Counted from the first letter of the stretch, positions 8,645 to 18,120 are shown. The stretch: DNA of 64,000 nt from an uncultured Allomuricauda sp. (GCF_947499695.1 NZ_CANMPQ010000001.1:992001-1056000); one strand, 5' to 3'. Program-made: numbers and translations. The notes: generated from the letters alone by a model not told the origin.

Positions 8645-9597
8645 TTTTGCTCTAAAACGAAGTTTACCTTATTCTCCAATAATCGTACCCCATGTGCTTT
8701 TGATGGTTCACGGGTTATCTGCAAAAAGAGCACGTTATCTTTGGAGTTTGCCAATTGACCATAATCTCCTTCTACTTCAAAGTCACTGGGTGTTATAACC
8801 TTTAGTTGTTCAATTGTGGCTTTGCAAAGCACAGGCACAGTTGCCGGAAAGGTCTTTATTTTATACTCATCTGGTAAGTTCAAGACTTTTACGGGCACCT
8901 CATAGACCTTCTCCGAAAACCGAACCACCTTGCCTGATATGTTGACCCGACTAATTGAAAAAATACTATTGGTCATGTTTTTGGGGAACACCAATGGAAT
9001 GTCTTCAGAAAAATCAGAAGCAATATTGCTCAATTCAATTTTGGTCGTTGTTATTTGTTGTAAAGTATCAATTTCGTTTGGTGGGCCTTTCACCAAAACC
9101 GTTTGTGGCTCAATAACTGGCTCGCCTTCCAAAATGTAGTTTTGTTGAAATTGGATGTCCAAGACTGCCTTTACCGGGACCTCTTTGGATGCTACCTGGT
9201 ACATATCAACAAAAAGTTCATCACGATATAAATCTATTAGTGAAATATTTTGCGAAAGCTGACTTTCAATCTGTTTTTTGAGCGCATCCTCGGTCAACTT
9301 GTACCCCTGGTTTTCATAAACAGATTGCGATAAGTCTATATTAATTTTTTTATTGAATATGTTGAAATAAAAATGTCTAAAACCACTTGTCTTGATTTTT
9401 GCCTCCATAGACCTGGAAGAATTGTTCCCCAATAGCAGCGTATCAGGTAAATTTTCGTAATAGAGATAAAAATTGGCCCTTGACTCATAGGACTCTGACA
9501 AGTTGCTCAAAAACCAAGCTAAAAAAGAGCACAACAAAAAAAGTGAAAACACTTTCACCTTTCTGTTATTGACTCTTGTCAAAAGCTTTTTGAACAC
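8641..9597 (-). CDS. YbbR-like domain protein, membrane-anchored
   Basis: This 318-residue protein has one N-terminal hydrophobic anchor (VFSLFLLCSFLAWFLSNL) followed by an extracytoplasmic region with YbbR-type repeats (for example KEVPVKAVLDIQFQQNYIL and EVPVKVLNLPDEYKIKTFP). YbbR domains occur next to diadenylate cyclase CdaA in Firmicutes, where they modulate it. No cyclase is present here, and in Bacteroidota the gene usually sits beside coaE. It starts 2 bases after the glycosyltransferase gene and overlaps coaE by 4. The function in this phylum is unknown; a cell-envelope role is inferred from its location. Confidence 0.85.
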   Translation of the reverse strand: MFKKLLTRVNNRKVKVFSLFLLCSFLAWFLSNLSESYESRANFYLYYENLPDTLLLGNNSSRSMEAKIKTSGFRHFYFNIFNKKINIDLSQSVYENQGYKLTEDALKKQIESQLSQNISLIDLYRDELFVDMYQVASKEVPVKAVLDIQFQQNYILEGEPVIEPQTVLVKGPPNEIDTLQQITTTKIELSNIASDFSEDIPLVFPKNMTNSIFSISRVNISGKVVRFSEKVYEVPVKVLNLPDEYKIKTFPATVPVLCKATIEQLKVITPSDFEVEGDYGQLANSKDNVLFLQITREPSKAHGVRLLENKVNFVLEQK

Positions 9598-9598
9598 C

Positions 9599-10606
9599 CT
9601 ATCGTTTTTTAAAAAACAGTTTTGGAAGCAGTTCTTCAGGTTCCTTGCTACTAAAATTAAGCAACATTGTCGATTTGAGAAAACCTATCCCATATCCTGT
9701 AAACTGTATTATGGCCGCGAAAATTGCAAGAAAGGCAACTTTTAAATTTTTAGCGCTGGCCAGAGCATCAATAAATAACACAAAAAAATAGGCAGAATAT
9801 AGGATTATTGGTATAGCAAATCCCATTAGTAACAACACGAGAGACAGACTGAGACCAAGGATAAAAATCGTCGGAAACCAATAAGTTATTTTAGCGGTAC
9901 CGGGGTGCCATTTATTCAAAATAGGTCTGACCATCCCAAATTTATTGACTTGAATATAGAATTTGTTCCAATCTATTCGTCTTTTATGGAACACAAATGC
10001 ATTTGGAAATAATCTAGACGTGTAACCCGCTTTCCAAATTCGAAAAGTGAGGTCTGGGTCCTCACCTGGGTGTATTCTTCCAAAACCACCTACCTTTTCA
10101 TAGGCTTCTTTGGAAATTCCCATGTTAAAACTTCTCGGCTGGAATTTGCCCACCGACTTTTTCCCACCACGAATTCCTCCAGTAGTAAAAAATGAAGTCA
10201 TTACATAGTTAATCGCCTTCTGTACGATGGTAAAAGATTCATCAGCCGCATCAGGACCTCCAAAACAATGCACAAAGTCCGTTTCAAGTTCCTTATGGAC
10301 TTCAGCAAGATATTGTTTAGGTAGAATACAGTCTGAATCAAGAATGATAAAATAGTTTCCTTTGGCCTTAGACATTCCAAAATTTCTGGAGTCACCTGGG
10401 CCTGAATTTGGTTTGAAGTAATAGGATATCTGCAATCGATTTTGGAATCTCTGCACCACATCTTCTGAACTTTCATTGGATCCGTCTTCAACAATCACAA
10501 TTTCAAAATCCTTCTGAGTAGTTTGCAAACAAAGACTCTCCAGTAGTTCCCGAATTTCTTCTGGCCTATTGTACACGGGTACTATTATGGATAACTTCAA
10601 TTCCAT
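9599..10606 (-). CDS. Family 2 glycosyltransferase with C-terminal membrane segments
   Basis: This 335-residue GT-A fold glycosyltransferase begins with SIIVPVYNRPEEIRELLESL. It has the nucleotide-sugar and metal site ILDSDC (DxD type) near residue 94, and the acceptor-side motif GGFGRIHPGEDPDLTFR at about 173. The last third (about 235-310) holds two to three hydrophobic helices that would hold it at the inner membrane. It likely transfers a sugar to a lipid-linked or surface glycan; donor and acceptor cannot be read from sequence. It is the first gene of a three-gene transcript with the YbbR protein and coaE. Confidence 0.88.
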   Translation of the reverse strand: MELKLSIIVPVYNRPEEIRELLESLCLQTTQKDFEIVIVEDGSNESSEDVVQRFQNRLQISYYFKPNSGPGDSRNFGMSKAKGNYFIILDSDCILPKQYLAEVHKELETDFVHCFGGPDAADESFTIVQKAINYVMTSFFTTGGIRGGKKSVGKFQPRSFNMGISKEAYEKVGGFGRIHPGEDPDLTFRIWKAGYTSRLFPNAFVFHKRRIDWNKFYIQVNKFGMVRPILNKWHPGTAKITYWFPTIFILGLSLSLVLLLMGFAIPIILYSAYFFVLFIDALASAKNLKVAFLAIFAAIIQFTGYGIGFLKSTMLLNFSSKEPEELLPKLFFKKR

Positions 10607-10615
10607 AAAAAACAG

Positions 10616-10641
10616 AAAGCCATCCTTTAAAGGATGGCTTT
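10616..10641 (-). terminator. Terminator hairpin after fabI
   Basis: A 26-base perfect palindrome (AAAGCCATCCTTT and its complement) lies between the glycosyltransferase start and the end of fabI. On the minus strand it is followed by CTGTTTTTTAT, a T-rich tail suited to ending fabI transcription. Confidence 0.7.
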
Positions 10642-10659
10642 TGTATTTATATTTTCTGA

Positions 10660-11472
10660 TTATTCGCTAAACTCATCAATCACCTCTTGACTTACACCGG
10701 TGTTCGAAAATCCGCCATCGTGAAATAGATTCTGCATGGTAACTTTTCGAGTCAAATCCGAGAAAAGGCTGATAGTATAATCTGCGCAATCCGCAGCAGA
10801 GGCGTTTCCTAGCGGTGACATTTTCTCAGCATAACTGATAAATCCACCAAAACCTTTCACACCTTGTCCAGCTGTTGTAGGAGTTGGGGATTGGGAAACC
10901 GTATTCACTCGGACCTTCTTTTCTTTTCCGAAGAAATATCCAAAACTACGTGCAACCGATTCCAAATAGGCTTTGTTATCTGCCATATCGTTATAATCAG
11001 GGAACGTACGTTGTGCCGCCATATAGGTAAGGGCCACAATACTCCCCCATTCATTCATGGCATCTGCCTTAAAAAGTGTTTGCATCACTTTATGAAACGA
11101 AAGTGCGGATACATCCCAACCTTTGGTTGTGAAATCGTATTTCTCATCCGTGTAAGCTCGTCCTTTCCTAACATTGACCGACATTCCGATGGAGTGCAAT
11201 ACAAAATCCAATTTTCCACCAAGAATCTCCATCGACTTCTCGACTAAATTTTGTAAATCTTCTTCGCTGGTAGCATCTGCTGGAATAATTTCAGAGCCCG
11301 TTTTCTTAGCGAGTTCATTTATTTGCCCCATCCGCATTGCAATGGGTGCATTGGTGAGCACAAATGTGCCTCCCTCTTCGTGAACACGTTCTGCCGTTTT
11401 CCAAGCTATGGAATTTTCATCCAGTGCTCCAAAAATGATTCCCTTTTTACCTTTTAAAAGATTATATGCCAT
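10660..11472 (-). CDS. fabI: Enoyl-[acyl-carrier-protein] reductase (NADH)
   Basis: FabI reduces trans-2-enoyl-ACP in the final step of each round of type II fatty-acid elongation, and is the triclosan target in other bacteria. This 270-residue SDR-fold protein has the FabI-type nucleotide motif GIIFGALDENSIAW and the VLHSIGMS segment. The active site is Y-x6-K (DYNDMADNK near residue 155-163). NTVSQSPTPTTAG replaces the usual substrate-loop sequence. It is monocistronic, with a TAnnTTTG promoter element upstream and a hairpin downstream. Confidence 0.95.
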   Translation of the reverse strand: MAYNLLKGKKGIIFGALDENSIAWKTAERVHEEGGTFVLTNAPIAMRMGQINELAKKTGSEIIPADATSEEDLQNLVEKSMEILGGKLDFVLHSIGMSVNVRKGRAYTDEKYDFTTKGWDVSALSFHKVMQTLFKADAMNEWGSIVALTYMAAQRTFPDYNDMADNKAYLESVARSFGYFFGKEKKVRVNTVSQSPTPTTAGQGVKGFGGFISYAEKMSPLGNASAADCADYTISLFSDLTRKVTMQNLFHDGGFSNTGVSQEVIDEFSE

Positions 11473-11498
11473 AGTGTATAGATCGTTGGTTTTGCCGA

Positions 11499-11506
11499 CA
11501 AAGATA
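11499..11506 (-). promoter_or_regulatory. fabI promoter -7 element
   Basis: TATCTTTG on the minus strand matches the Bacteroidota -7 consensus TAnnTTTG, 26 bases before the fabI start codon. No TTG lies at the ideal -33 distance. Confidence 0.5.
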
Positions 11507-11561
11507 TTTATTCTTGACGAATTTTAGGTTTTTGATTTTAACTGTTCAAACTGCAATTAGA

Positions 11562-13214
11562 TTACTGTAACAATTGTTTCGCATGGGCCAATGCAGATTC
11601 TGATAAAGTCTTACCTCCAAGCATTTCAGCCAATTCGCTAATTCGCTCTTCTTCATTTAATTTTTTCATTCGAGTTGTGGTACCCAAGGCACTTTCTTCC
11701 TTGAAAACTTTAAACTGTTGTTTACCTTTTGATGCAACTTGCGGTAAATGTGTAATCGAAAAAACCTGCATGGTAGCGCTCATTTGCTGCATAATTTCTC
11801 CCATTCTATTTGAAATCTCACCTGAGACCCCGGTATCGATTTCATCGAACATCATGGTTGGCAGTTGTTCGTACTTTGCTAGGATGGATTTTATTGTGAG
11901 CATGATGCGAGAGAGCTCACCACCAGATGCCACTTTCTTCAATTCTCCATAATCAGAACCTTTGTTAGCGGAAAACAGAAAGCTCAAATCATCATTCCCA
12001 TTAAGCTTAAAAGTATTCGAGGGGTCCAGTTCGATATTGAACGTTGCTGAAGGCATTCCCAAACTATGCAAACTATCTTGAAGCATTTGCTTTAGTTTTG
12101 GAATTACTGAATTTCTTGCTTTTCTGATCTTAGCGGCACAATTTTCAAGTCGGTGTTTGATTTTAGCAACCGCTTCCTCCTTCTCTTCTATTTTGGATTC
12201 AATATTTGCAACAGTATCCACCTGGTGGGAAAGCTGAGTTTTTATCTGAATCAGTTCTTCAACAGTTGCAGCCTGATGTTTCTTCTGAAGGTCATAAAGC
12301 TGCTGAAGTCTTCCGTTTACCACATTTAATCGCTCAGGGTCCGCTTCAACTCCATCTTTCAGATTTTCCAATTCATTGGAAACGTCATCCATCTCCACCA
12401 CCACGCTTTGTATGCGCTCATTCAATGCTTCATACTCCTTACCATATTCGGACAAATTCTGGAAAGTCTGCTTAAGTTCTGAGAAACGACCTAACAAACC
12501 CATCCGTTCATCGTTCAACAATTGATGTCCTTGAGCGAGCAACTCCAAAATATTCTCCACATTGCTCAATTGTCCGTATTCAACCTCGAGCTCTTCCTGC
12601 ATTCCTTCCTTTAGAAATGCATCTTCCAATTCTTTCAACAAAAAACTATTGTAATCATGCTCTTTTGCAGAGTTGGATTGAAAATCCAACAATTCTTGCA
12701 GTTCGTTGGAAGCGGTTTTAAACTGATCTAAGTTTTCGGAATATTTTTCAAGATTTTCTGCGTTACCTGCTAAAGCATCTACTACTTTCAATTGAAAATC
12801 GTTCTCGGTAAGCTGTAGGGTTTGATGTTGGGAGTGCACATCGATTAACTGATTTCCAAGCTGCTTTAAAATGTCCAGATTTACTGGGGAGTCATTTACA
12901 AACGCTCTTGATTTTCCACTAGGCAAAATCTCTCTTCGCAGGATGGTAACTTCCTCATAATCCAGATCATATTGATCAAAGAAATTGTTCAGCTTATACA
13001 TAGAAACTTCAAACTCAGCTTCTATAATGCACTTTTGCTCCTTGTTCTTTAGTGAAGAAAGGTCTGCACGCTTGCCAAGGACCAAAGAGAGTCCACCTAA
13101 CAAAATTGATTTACCCGCCCCTGTCTCACCAGTAATGGTGGTAAAACCATCTGAAAACGTAACATTCACGTCATCAATTAAGGCATAGTTCCGAATTGAA
13201 AGATTTGTAAGCAA
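11562..13214 (-). CDS. recN: DNA repair protein RecN
   Basis: RecN is an SMC-like ATPase that acts at double-strand breaks during recombinational repair. The 550-residue protein has the N-terminal Walker A motif GETGAGKS at about 30-37. Two long coiled-coil arms (about 155-220 and 260-370) follow. The C-terminal ATPase half carries the ABC signature ASGGELSRIMLTIKS, Walker B (TMMFDEIDTGVSGE) and the SITHLPQVAS motif. It is 47 bases upstream of nothing co-directional; porD lies 46 bases before it on the same strand, so read-through from the bamD operon is possible. Confidence 0.96.
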   Translation of the reverse strand: MLTNLSIRNYALIDDVNVTFSDGFTTITGETGAGKSILLGGLSLVLGKRADLSSLKNKEQKCIIEAEFEVSMYKLNNFFDQYDLDYEEVTILRREILPSGKSRAFVNDSPVNLDILKQLGNQLIDVHSQHQTLQLTENDFQLKVVDALAGNAENLEKYSENLDQFKTASNELQELLDFQSNSAKEHDYNSFLLKELEDAFLKEGMQEELEVEYGQLSNVENILELLAQGHQLLNDERMGLLGRFSELKQTFQNLSEYGKEYEALNERIQSVVVEMDDVSNELENLKDGVEADPERLNVVNGRLQQLYDLQKKHQAATVEELIQIKTQLSHQVDTVANIESKIEEKEEAVAKIKHRLENCAAKIRKARNSVIPKLKQMLQDSLHSLGMPSATFNIELDPSNTFKLNGNDDLSFLFSANKGSDYGELKKVASGGELSRIMLTIKSILAKYEQLPTMMFDEIDTGVSGEISNRMGEIMQQMSATMQVFSITHLPQVASKGKQQFKVFKEESALGTTTRMKKLNEEERISELAEMLGGKTLSESALAHAKQLLQ

Positions 13215-13260
13215 TGTCGAAGATTTTCCCCGTAAATATAAATCTCTTTGGAGAAATGGG

Positions 13261-14151
13261 CTAGTATTTTATCTCGTTCCAAGTACTGGAATAGAATGGC
13301 GCCACTTTATTAAGGGTTTCCTTGAGCTTTACAACATCGATTTTTGGTCCATCCGAGAAGATATTGCGGATTTCTTCAGATTTTGCATCAAAGAAAGTTT
13401 GAATCAAAAAGGCATTGGGTCTTCTTTTAATAAGTGTTTCAAACAAACGCATACTTCCGGCAATAATTTGTTTGCCGGTGCTATTGTTATCTCCTAAAAT
13501 ATCCAATCCCTTCCTGTGGTAATTATACATGGCAATGCGATATTCCCGAAAAGAATTGCTCAATAGGTTGTCTACCAACTCAAAACGACTTCTCTCCCCT
13601 GTTTCCTGATTCCAGCCTGATGAGTTCGAACCTTGGGCTTGCGTCACGATGTTTTGTGCTTGTCGGTACATATCGTCCCCTCCTTCTAACGAAAAGGTAT
13701 CTGCATCCAGACCTAACATAATGTATACGTAATAGGAAATAACTGCAACAAGATTAGATTCAAATGCATTTTCATTGTAGGCCAAGGGTTGAAATTCTTG
13801 GTATTGAAAATTAAAGACGTCATCTTTATAATTAAAGATGGGGCTTTCATATGAAGTATTATAAACCGGTCTTGAAGATTGAATTTGGATATTGGCCTCG
13901 AAACGGTCAGACTCGTATTGGGTGACCGTAATGAACATTCGGGCATTTACCCTTTCATTCTCGCGATAGGTGCGATTGGTCCATTTATTCTTGTTCACAA
14001 AGTCATTGAGTGAACGTTCCAATGTCTTAAAAATCTGTTGGTTGGTTTGACTTACCTGGTCTGAATTTACAGTGATGGTACAATTCATTTCCTGTGCAAC
14101 GATGGCATAAGAAAATGATAGAAAAAAAGCGACAACTAAAAGATTACGCAT
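13261..14151 (-). CDS. porD: DUF4835 protein, PorD-like (type IX secretion associated)
   Basis: This 296-residue exported protein has a signal peptide (MRNLLVVAFFLSFSYAIVAQ) and the DUF4835 body. DUF4835 proteins are named PorD because they have been linked to the type IX secretion system of Bacteroidota. The exact role is not established, and the name rests on family recognition. Visible conserved parts are FQYQEFQPLAYN and LDADTFSLEGGDDMY. ATG 14151 overlaps the coaBC stop by 8 bases and begins a proper signal peptide; the longer frame adds only four residues. The coupling to coaBC is a familiar flavobacterial arrangement. Confidence 0.8.
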   Translation of the reverse strand: MRNLLVVAFFLSFSYAIVAQEMNCTITVNSDQVSQTNQQIFKTLERSLNDFVNKNKWTNRTYRENERVNARMFITVTQYESDRFEANIQIQSSRPVYNTSYESPIFNYKDDVFNFQYQEFQPLAYNENAFESNLVAVISYYVYIMLGLDADTFSLEGGDDMYRQAQNIVTQAQGSNSSGWNQETGERSRFELVDNLLSNSFREYRIAMYNYHRKGLDILGDNNSTGKQIIAGSMRLFETLIKRRPNAFLIQTFFDAKSEEIRNIFSDGPKIDVVKLKETLNKVAPFYSSTWNEIKY

Positions 14152-15352
14152 GGACTCTGGCAATGATTTCTTCCCAAATATCGGAAGCTACTTCGGGCTT
14201 CGTCTTCAAACCAAACGTTTTTATATCCAAATTCTTATCAATAAAGGTGATTTTATTGGTACTTCCTCCAAAGCCAGCGCCATCGTCCTTTAACGAATTA
14301 AGGATTATGGCATCAAGATTTTTTCGCTTCAGTTTTCCTTTGGCATTCTCAAGTTCGTTTTCCGTCTCAAGGGCAAAACCAACCAAAAATTGATTTGTCT
14401 TTTTCTCACCCAAAGAAAATAGGATATCTGGGTTGCGCTCTAACTCAATGTGCATATCCCCTTCTTTCTTTTTAATTTTTTCAGCTGCAATATGTTTTGG
14501 ACGGTAATCCGCAACCGCAGCTGCGCAAATTGCAACGTCCATATCGTCATAATATTCATGACAAGCATCAAACATATCTTGTGCGGAGGTTACCCTTACC
14601 AAATTTATAGTATTCTCCTCAGTAACACTCAAATTTGTGGGTCCAGAAACCAATACTACATGGGCTCCAAGACTTGCTGCTTGCTTTGCCAATTCAAAAC
14701 CCATTGTTCCAGAGGAACGATTGCCCAAAAATCGAACTGGGTCGATTGCCTCATGGGTTGGTCCAGCAGTAATCAGGACTTTTTTCCCGCTTAGGGGAAG
14801 ATTCTTGCTTAAGTCCTGAAGAAGAAAATCAACTATCGTTTCTGGTTCTGCCATGCGTCCTTCACCATGAAGTCCACTGGCCAATTCACCGGATTCTGCC
14901 GGAATCATGGTATTGCCAAAAGATTCCAATTTCTCGAAGGATACTTTGGTAGAAGGGTGCTTGTACATATCCAAGTCCATTGCCGGAGCAAAATAAACCG
15001 GGCATTTTGCGGATAAATAGGTCGCCATCAACAAATTATCGCAAGTCCCATGTGCCATTTTGGAAAGTGTATTCGCGGTAGCAGGAGCAACAATCATAAC
15101 ATCGGCCCACAAACCAAGTTCTACATGGTTGTTCCATGATAAACTACCATCTTCCTCATTGACAAAATCCATTAGTACTGGATTTTTGGAAAGAGTGGAT
15201 AATGTAAGGGGGGAAACAAAAGAGCTGGCACTTTGGGTCATTACTACTTTGACCCGAGCACCAGCTTTTATCAAAAGCCTAACAAGAAATGTGGTCTTAT
15301 ACGCGGCGATTCCTCCGGTAATGCCCAAAAGGATGTTTTTACCGCTAAGCAT
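14144..15352 (-). CDS. coaBC: Bifunctional phosphopantothenoylcysteine decarboxylase/phosphopantothenate-cysteine ligase
   Basis: CoaBC joins 4'-phosphopantothenate to cysteine and then decarboxylates it, two steps of CoA synthesis. The N-terminal flavoprotein half (1-185) has GITGGIAAYKT, the active-site PXMNXXMW-like region FAPAMDLDMYKHPS, and a catalytic His within SLSWNNHVEL. The C-terminal ligase half has ITAGPTHEAIDPVRFLGNRS and the lysine motif AEKIKKKEGD. The 402-residue length is normal. It begins 3 bases after rpoZ and overlaps porD by 8. Confidence 0.96.
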   Translation of the reverse strand: MLSGKNILLGITGGIAAYKTTFLVRLLIKAGARVKVVMTQSASSFVSPLTLSTLSKNPVLMDFVNEEDGSLSWNNHVELGLWADVMIVAPATANTLSKMAHGTCDNLLMATYLSAKCPVYFAPAMDLDMYKHPSTKVSFEKLESFGNTMIPAESGELASGLHGEGRMAEPETIVDFLLQDLSKNLPLSGKKVLITAGPTHEAIDPVRFLGNRSSGTMGFELAKQAASLGAHVVLVSGPTNLSVTEENTINLVRVTSAQDMFDACHEYYDDMDVAICAAAVADYRPKHIAAEKIKKKEGDMHIELERNPDILFSLGEKKTNQFLVGFALETENELENAKGKLKRKNLDAIILNSLKDDGAGFGGSTNKITFIDKNLDIKTFGLKTKPEVASDIWEEIIARVHA

Positions 15353-15355
15353 TTC

Positions 15356-15682
15356 TTAGGCGTCTTTCTCTGTGTTTCTATAATAGATTTTGTCTTCCAA
15401 CCACTCTAACACTGCTAAAGCATGGGGTTTTGGAAGTTTTTCGTAAAACTTGGAAACTTCAATCTGCTCTTTATTCTCAAAGACCTCTTCCAGACTATCA
15501 CTGTAGGTAGCGAACTCTTCCAACTTCTCCAACAATTCCTTTTTGATTTCAGAATTGATTTGGATGGCACGTTTGGAAGCTATCGAAATGGCTTCGTAAA
15601 TATTCTCTGTTTTTTCATCGAACTCATTTCTGTTATGGGTAACAGTAGAAACGGGTGCTTTGGTATTTTTCAAATCTTGCAT
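15356..15682 (-). CDS. rpoZ: RNA polymerase omega subunit (Bacteroidota type)
   Basis: This 108-residue protein corresponds to the Bacteroidota form of the omega subunit, which helps assemble beta' into the RNA polymerase core. The conserved segment NIYEAISIASKRAIQIN matches the YxAVxVAAKRARQL signature of omega. It is followed by a charged helix and PHALAVLEWLEDKIYYR, typical of the phylum. It lies between bamD (20 bases) and coaBC (3 bases) on the same strand, as in related genomes. Identification rests on this signature and on synteny. Confidence 0.88.
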   Translation of the reverse strand: MQDLKNTKAPVSTVTHNRNEFDEKTENIYEAISIASKRAIQINSEIKKELLEKLEEFATYSDSLEEVFENKEQIEVSKFYEKLPKPHALAVLEWLEDKIYYRNTEKDA

Positions 15683-15702
15683 GGACTGCGTGTTTAAACT
15701 AT

Positions 15703-16524
15703 TTATTTGGAATTGGAATATTCTCCCAATTCCTTTTGGATTTTGCTGGACAAATTATCAGCTTTCTTTTTGAATTCTGTTTCTGGATAGTATTTCAAAA
15801 GGTTGTCGTAAGAGGCTTGTGCATCTTCCAAACGTTCTTTTCTTCTATCTTCCACACTGTTCATGGCCAAATTCGTTGTGGCCTCTATTCTGTAATACAA
15901 GGCTTCCTCTCTGTAAATGGAACCAGGATTATCGGAAATAAAATTATCCAGTGCAGTAATGGCGGAAACCAAAATAGGATAATTGAACTGCCCTAACTTG
16001 TTAAACTGTTTGGCTATTTCAAGTTGTTTTTTCTCTTTCTTGGCGGTAAGCTCTTTGGCCATTGCGTTGGCTTCATCAAAGAACTCAGATTCTGGGTATG
16101 TGTTGATAAAGGATTGTAGTTTCACCAAAGCTTTATCCGTATCCGTTTGGTCCAATGAGTATGCAGGTGAAAGCTCATAGTAGCTTTTCGCTCCTAAAAA
16201 GTTCGCTTCCTGAATCTTATCGCTCCTCGGATATGACTTTATAAATCGTTCAAATTGATATCCTGACAGATAATAATCTTCTGTTTTGAAATAGGTGTTG
16301 GCGAAAAAGAACATTACACGTTCTCCTTGCGGTTTGCCCACATAGCGTGGCGCAATTTGCTCATAAAGTCTTTTGGCTCTTTTAAAATCTCCTTCATCAT
16401 AATATTTTTGAGCCAAATCATATTTCGCCTTTACATCCTCATTTTTAAGCACCTTTTGGTACTCGTTACAGGATGAAAAAACAAATGCAAATAAAACTAG
16501 CAGGTATACAGGCCTCATTCTCAA
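15703..16524 (-). CDS. bamD: Outer membrane assembly lipoprotein BamD
   Basis: BamD is the lipoprotein partner of BamA in inserting beta-barrel proteins into the outer membrane. The 273-residue precursor has a lipoprotein signal ending in FVFSSC (Cys at about 19). A series of TPR-like repeats follows, for example KYYDEGDFKRAKRLYEQIAPRY split over two helices, and the DKALVKLQSFINTYPESEF unit. It is the first gene of the rpoZ-coaBC-porD run. A TAATTTTG promoter element is located 11 bases before the start. Confidence 0.93.
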   Translation of the reverse strand: MRMRPVYLLVLFAFVFSSCNEYQKVLKNEDVKAKYDLAQKYYDEGDFKRAKRLYEQIAPRYVGKPQGERVMFFFANTYFKTEDYYLSGYQFERFIKSYPRSDKIQEANFLGAKSYYELSPAYSLDQTDTDKALVKLQSFINTYPESEFFDEANAMAKELTAKKEKKQLEIAKQFNKLGQFNYPILVSAITALDNFISDNPGSIYREEALYYRIEATTNLAMNSVEDRRKERLEDAQASYDNLLKYYPETEFKKKADNLSSKIQKELGEYSNSK

Positions 16525-16534
16525 AAATATTTTG

Positions 16535-16542
16535 CAAAATTA
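16535..16542 (-). promoter_or_regulatory. bamD promoter -7 element
   Basis: TAATTTTG on the minus strand fits TAnnTTTG just upstream of bamD. Just beyond it, GGATAT and ATATCC (16555-16574) form a small inverted repeat, and CGCCAA/TTGGCG (16605-16620) forms another hairpin behind dapA without a T-tract. Confidence 0.5.
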
Positions 16543-16635
16543 GTGATTATCAACGGATATAAAAAATCATATCCTTATCGAAAATAAGAGCAAGATTGTG
16601 CATCCGCCAAGGTTTTGGCGAACATTTAACACCTC

Positions 16636-17526
16636 TTAAGCATAAACCCTGTCAAAGGATTTCAAAAAATTGGCGATCCTGGTCTTCAAATTGGGTGTTG
16701 CTTCCACGAGAGGTAACCTTACAACACCTGAACAAATGCCCAAAGTTTCAAATATCGTTTTGATTCCAGCTGGATTTCCTTCTTCAAAAATTAACTGCAT
16801 TAAGGGCTGAAGGGCATGATGCATTTTATAAGCTTCATCCGAGCCATTATTAATGCCAAGTTCAATCATTTTGGAAAAAGAACCCGGCAGTCCTTGCCCT
16901 AAAACTGAAATAACACCGGAACCTCCTGCCAAAACAGTTGGAAGAGCTGTAAAATCATCTCCAGAGATTACCATAAAATCCTCAGGTTTATCTTTAAGAA
17001 TTTCATCAATTTGAATCATATCACCACAGGCTTCCTTAATAGCAACAATGTTTTCAAAATCCCTAGCTAAACGAAGCGTCGTTTCTGGCAACATATTACT
17101 TCCCGTTCGAGCAGGGACATTATACATTATTATAGGTTTAGGGGATGCTTTTGCCACTGCCTTGAAATGCTGATATATTCCTTCTTGGGTAGGTCTATTA
17201 TAATAGGGCGAAACAGATAAAATTCCATCGAAATCTGATAAATCTGTTTGCGAAACTTCTTCAACAACGGCAGCGGTATTGTTTCCTCCGATTCCCAGTA
17301 CCAAGGGTAACCTTCCGGCATTTGCACGAACAATAACATCAATAACAAGCTGCTTATCTGCTTTCGATAAAGTTGCCGATTCCGCTGTTGTTCCCAGCGC
17401 CACCAAATAATCGATACCTCCTTGCACACAATGTTCCACAATGCGTTCTAAGGCTTTCACATCCACAGAAAAATCTTCGTTAAAAGGTGTTACTAAAGCG
17501 ACACCAGTGCCTGTAAATTGTTCCAT
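16636..17526 (-). CDS. dapA: 4-Hydroxy-tetrahydrodipicolinate synthase
   Basis: DapA condenses pyruvate with aspartate semialdehyde, committing to lysine and diaminopimelate synthesis. The 296-residue aldolase-barrel protein shows the GTTAESATL loop, the catalytic Tyr in [11 protein letters not shown], the Schiff-base Lys in VAIKEACGD, and [14 protein letters not shown] 17526 overlaps the stop of the DUF6913 gene (TGATG); a GTG one codon earlier is less likely. dapF, a later step in the same pathway, is at 33690-34463. Confidence 0.96.
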   Translation of the reverse strand: MEQFTGTGVALVTPFNEDFSVDVKALERIVEHCVQGGIDYLVALGTTAESATLSKADKQLVIDVIVRANAGRLPLVLGIGGNNTAAVVEEVSQTDLSDFDGILSVSPYYNRPTQEGIYQHFKAVAKASPKPIIMYNVPARTGSNMLPETTLRLARDFENIVAIKEACGDMIQIDEILKDKPEDFMVISGDDFTALPTVLAGGSGVISVLGQGLPGSFSKMIELGINNGSDEAYKMHHALQPLMQLIFEEGNPAGIKTIFETLGICSGVVRLPLVEATPNLKTRIANFLKSFDRVYA

Positions 17527-18059
17527 CACAACTCTTTTAAAACTTTCAAATATTTTTTAAGTTCACTTTTAAATATATTAAAATCGGACAGTTTGGTGTT
17601 CAGTATTAAATCATTGATTTTTGGATCTAAAGCTCCAAAACCAACCTTCAATCTTGCAGGAGTTCTTACTGACAAGAGTTTCATCATTAAATTATCCTCT
17701 TCATAATAGTTGATCAAAATGTCGTACTCTCTTCCTAAAAACTCAAGCACATATCCGTTTTCTATAACACCCTTCCAACCTAAATCTTTGTCAGAAAAAA
17801 TTTGGATGGCATAGGGTGAATTTTTGTCGTATTCCCGCTTATATCCAATAATCTTTATGGCATTGGGCCTTAATGAATATTCATCTATAAGCTCGTAGAA
17901 CACCTCTGCATTCTGGAAGTTATCCACATCCACAATGCAACCTATACTGGTAATCCCATGTTCCCTATCTACTGTTTTAGGAGGCTTTTCCATCTCCTCC
18001 TTTAAATATTTAAGACCCGATTTAACCTTAAATTTATCTTGGAACCCTTTTAAAAACAT
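17526..18059 (-). CDS. DUF6913 family protein of unknown function
   Basis: This 177-residue soluble protein has no signal peptide or membrane segment. It matches the flavobacterial family DUF6913 by its overall pattern: a basic N-terminus ([18 protein letters not shown]), then [12 protein letters not shown], a YDILINYY core, and the [15 protein letters not shown] stretch. Nothing catalytic is recognised. It overlaps dapA by one base (TGATG), so the two are made from one message; a link to diaminopimelate supply is only inferred. A good promoter lies immediately upstream. Confidence 0.8.
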   Translation of the reverse strand: MFLKGFQDKFKVKSGLKYLKEEMEKPPKTVDREHGITSIGCIVDVDNFQNAEVFYELIDEYSLRPNAIKIIGYKREYDKNSPYAIQIFSDKDLGWKGVIENGYVLEFLGREYDILINYYEEDNLMMKLLSVRTPARLKVGFGALDPKINDLILNTKLSDFNIFKSELKKYLKVLKEL

Positions 18060-18077
18060 ATTTTTTATGCATTTTTA

Positions 18078-18111
18078 CAAAGGTAATTATTCCATAAGAT
18101 TACTTTACAAA
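18078..18111 (-). promoter_or_regulatory. Promoter of DUF6913-dapA
   Basis: On the minus strand TTTG (18108-18111) is followed after 22 bases by TACCTTTG (18078-18085), matching the Bacteroidota TTG-N17-23-TAnnTTTG consensus. A second overlapping -7 match, TATCTTTG, covers 18108-18115. The predicted start of RNA is about a dozen bases before the ATG. Confidence 0.6.
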
Positions 18112-18120
18112 GATAAGCAC

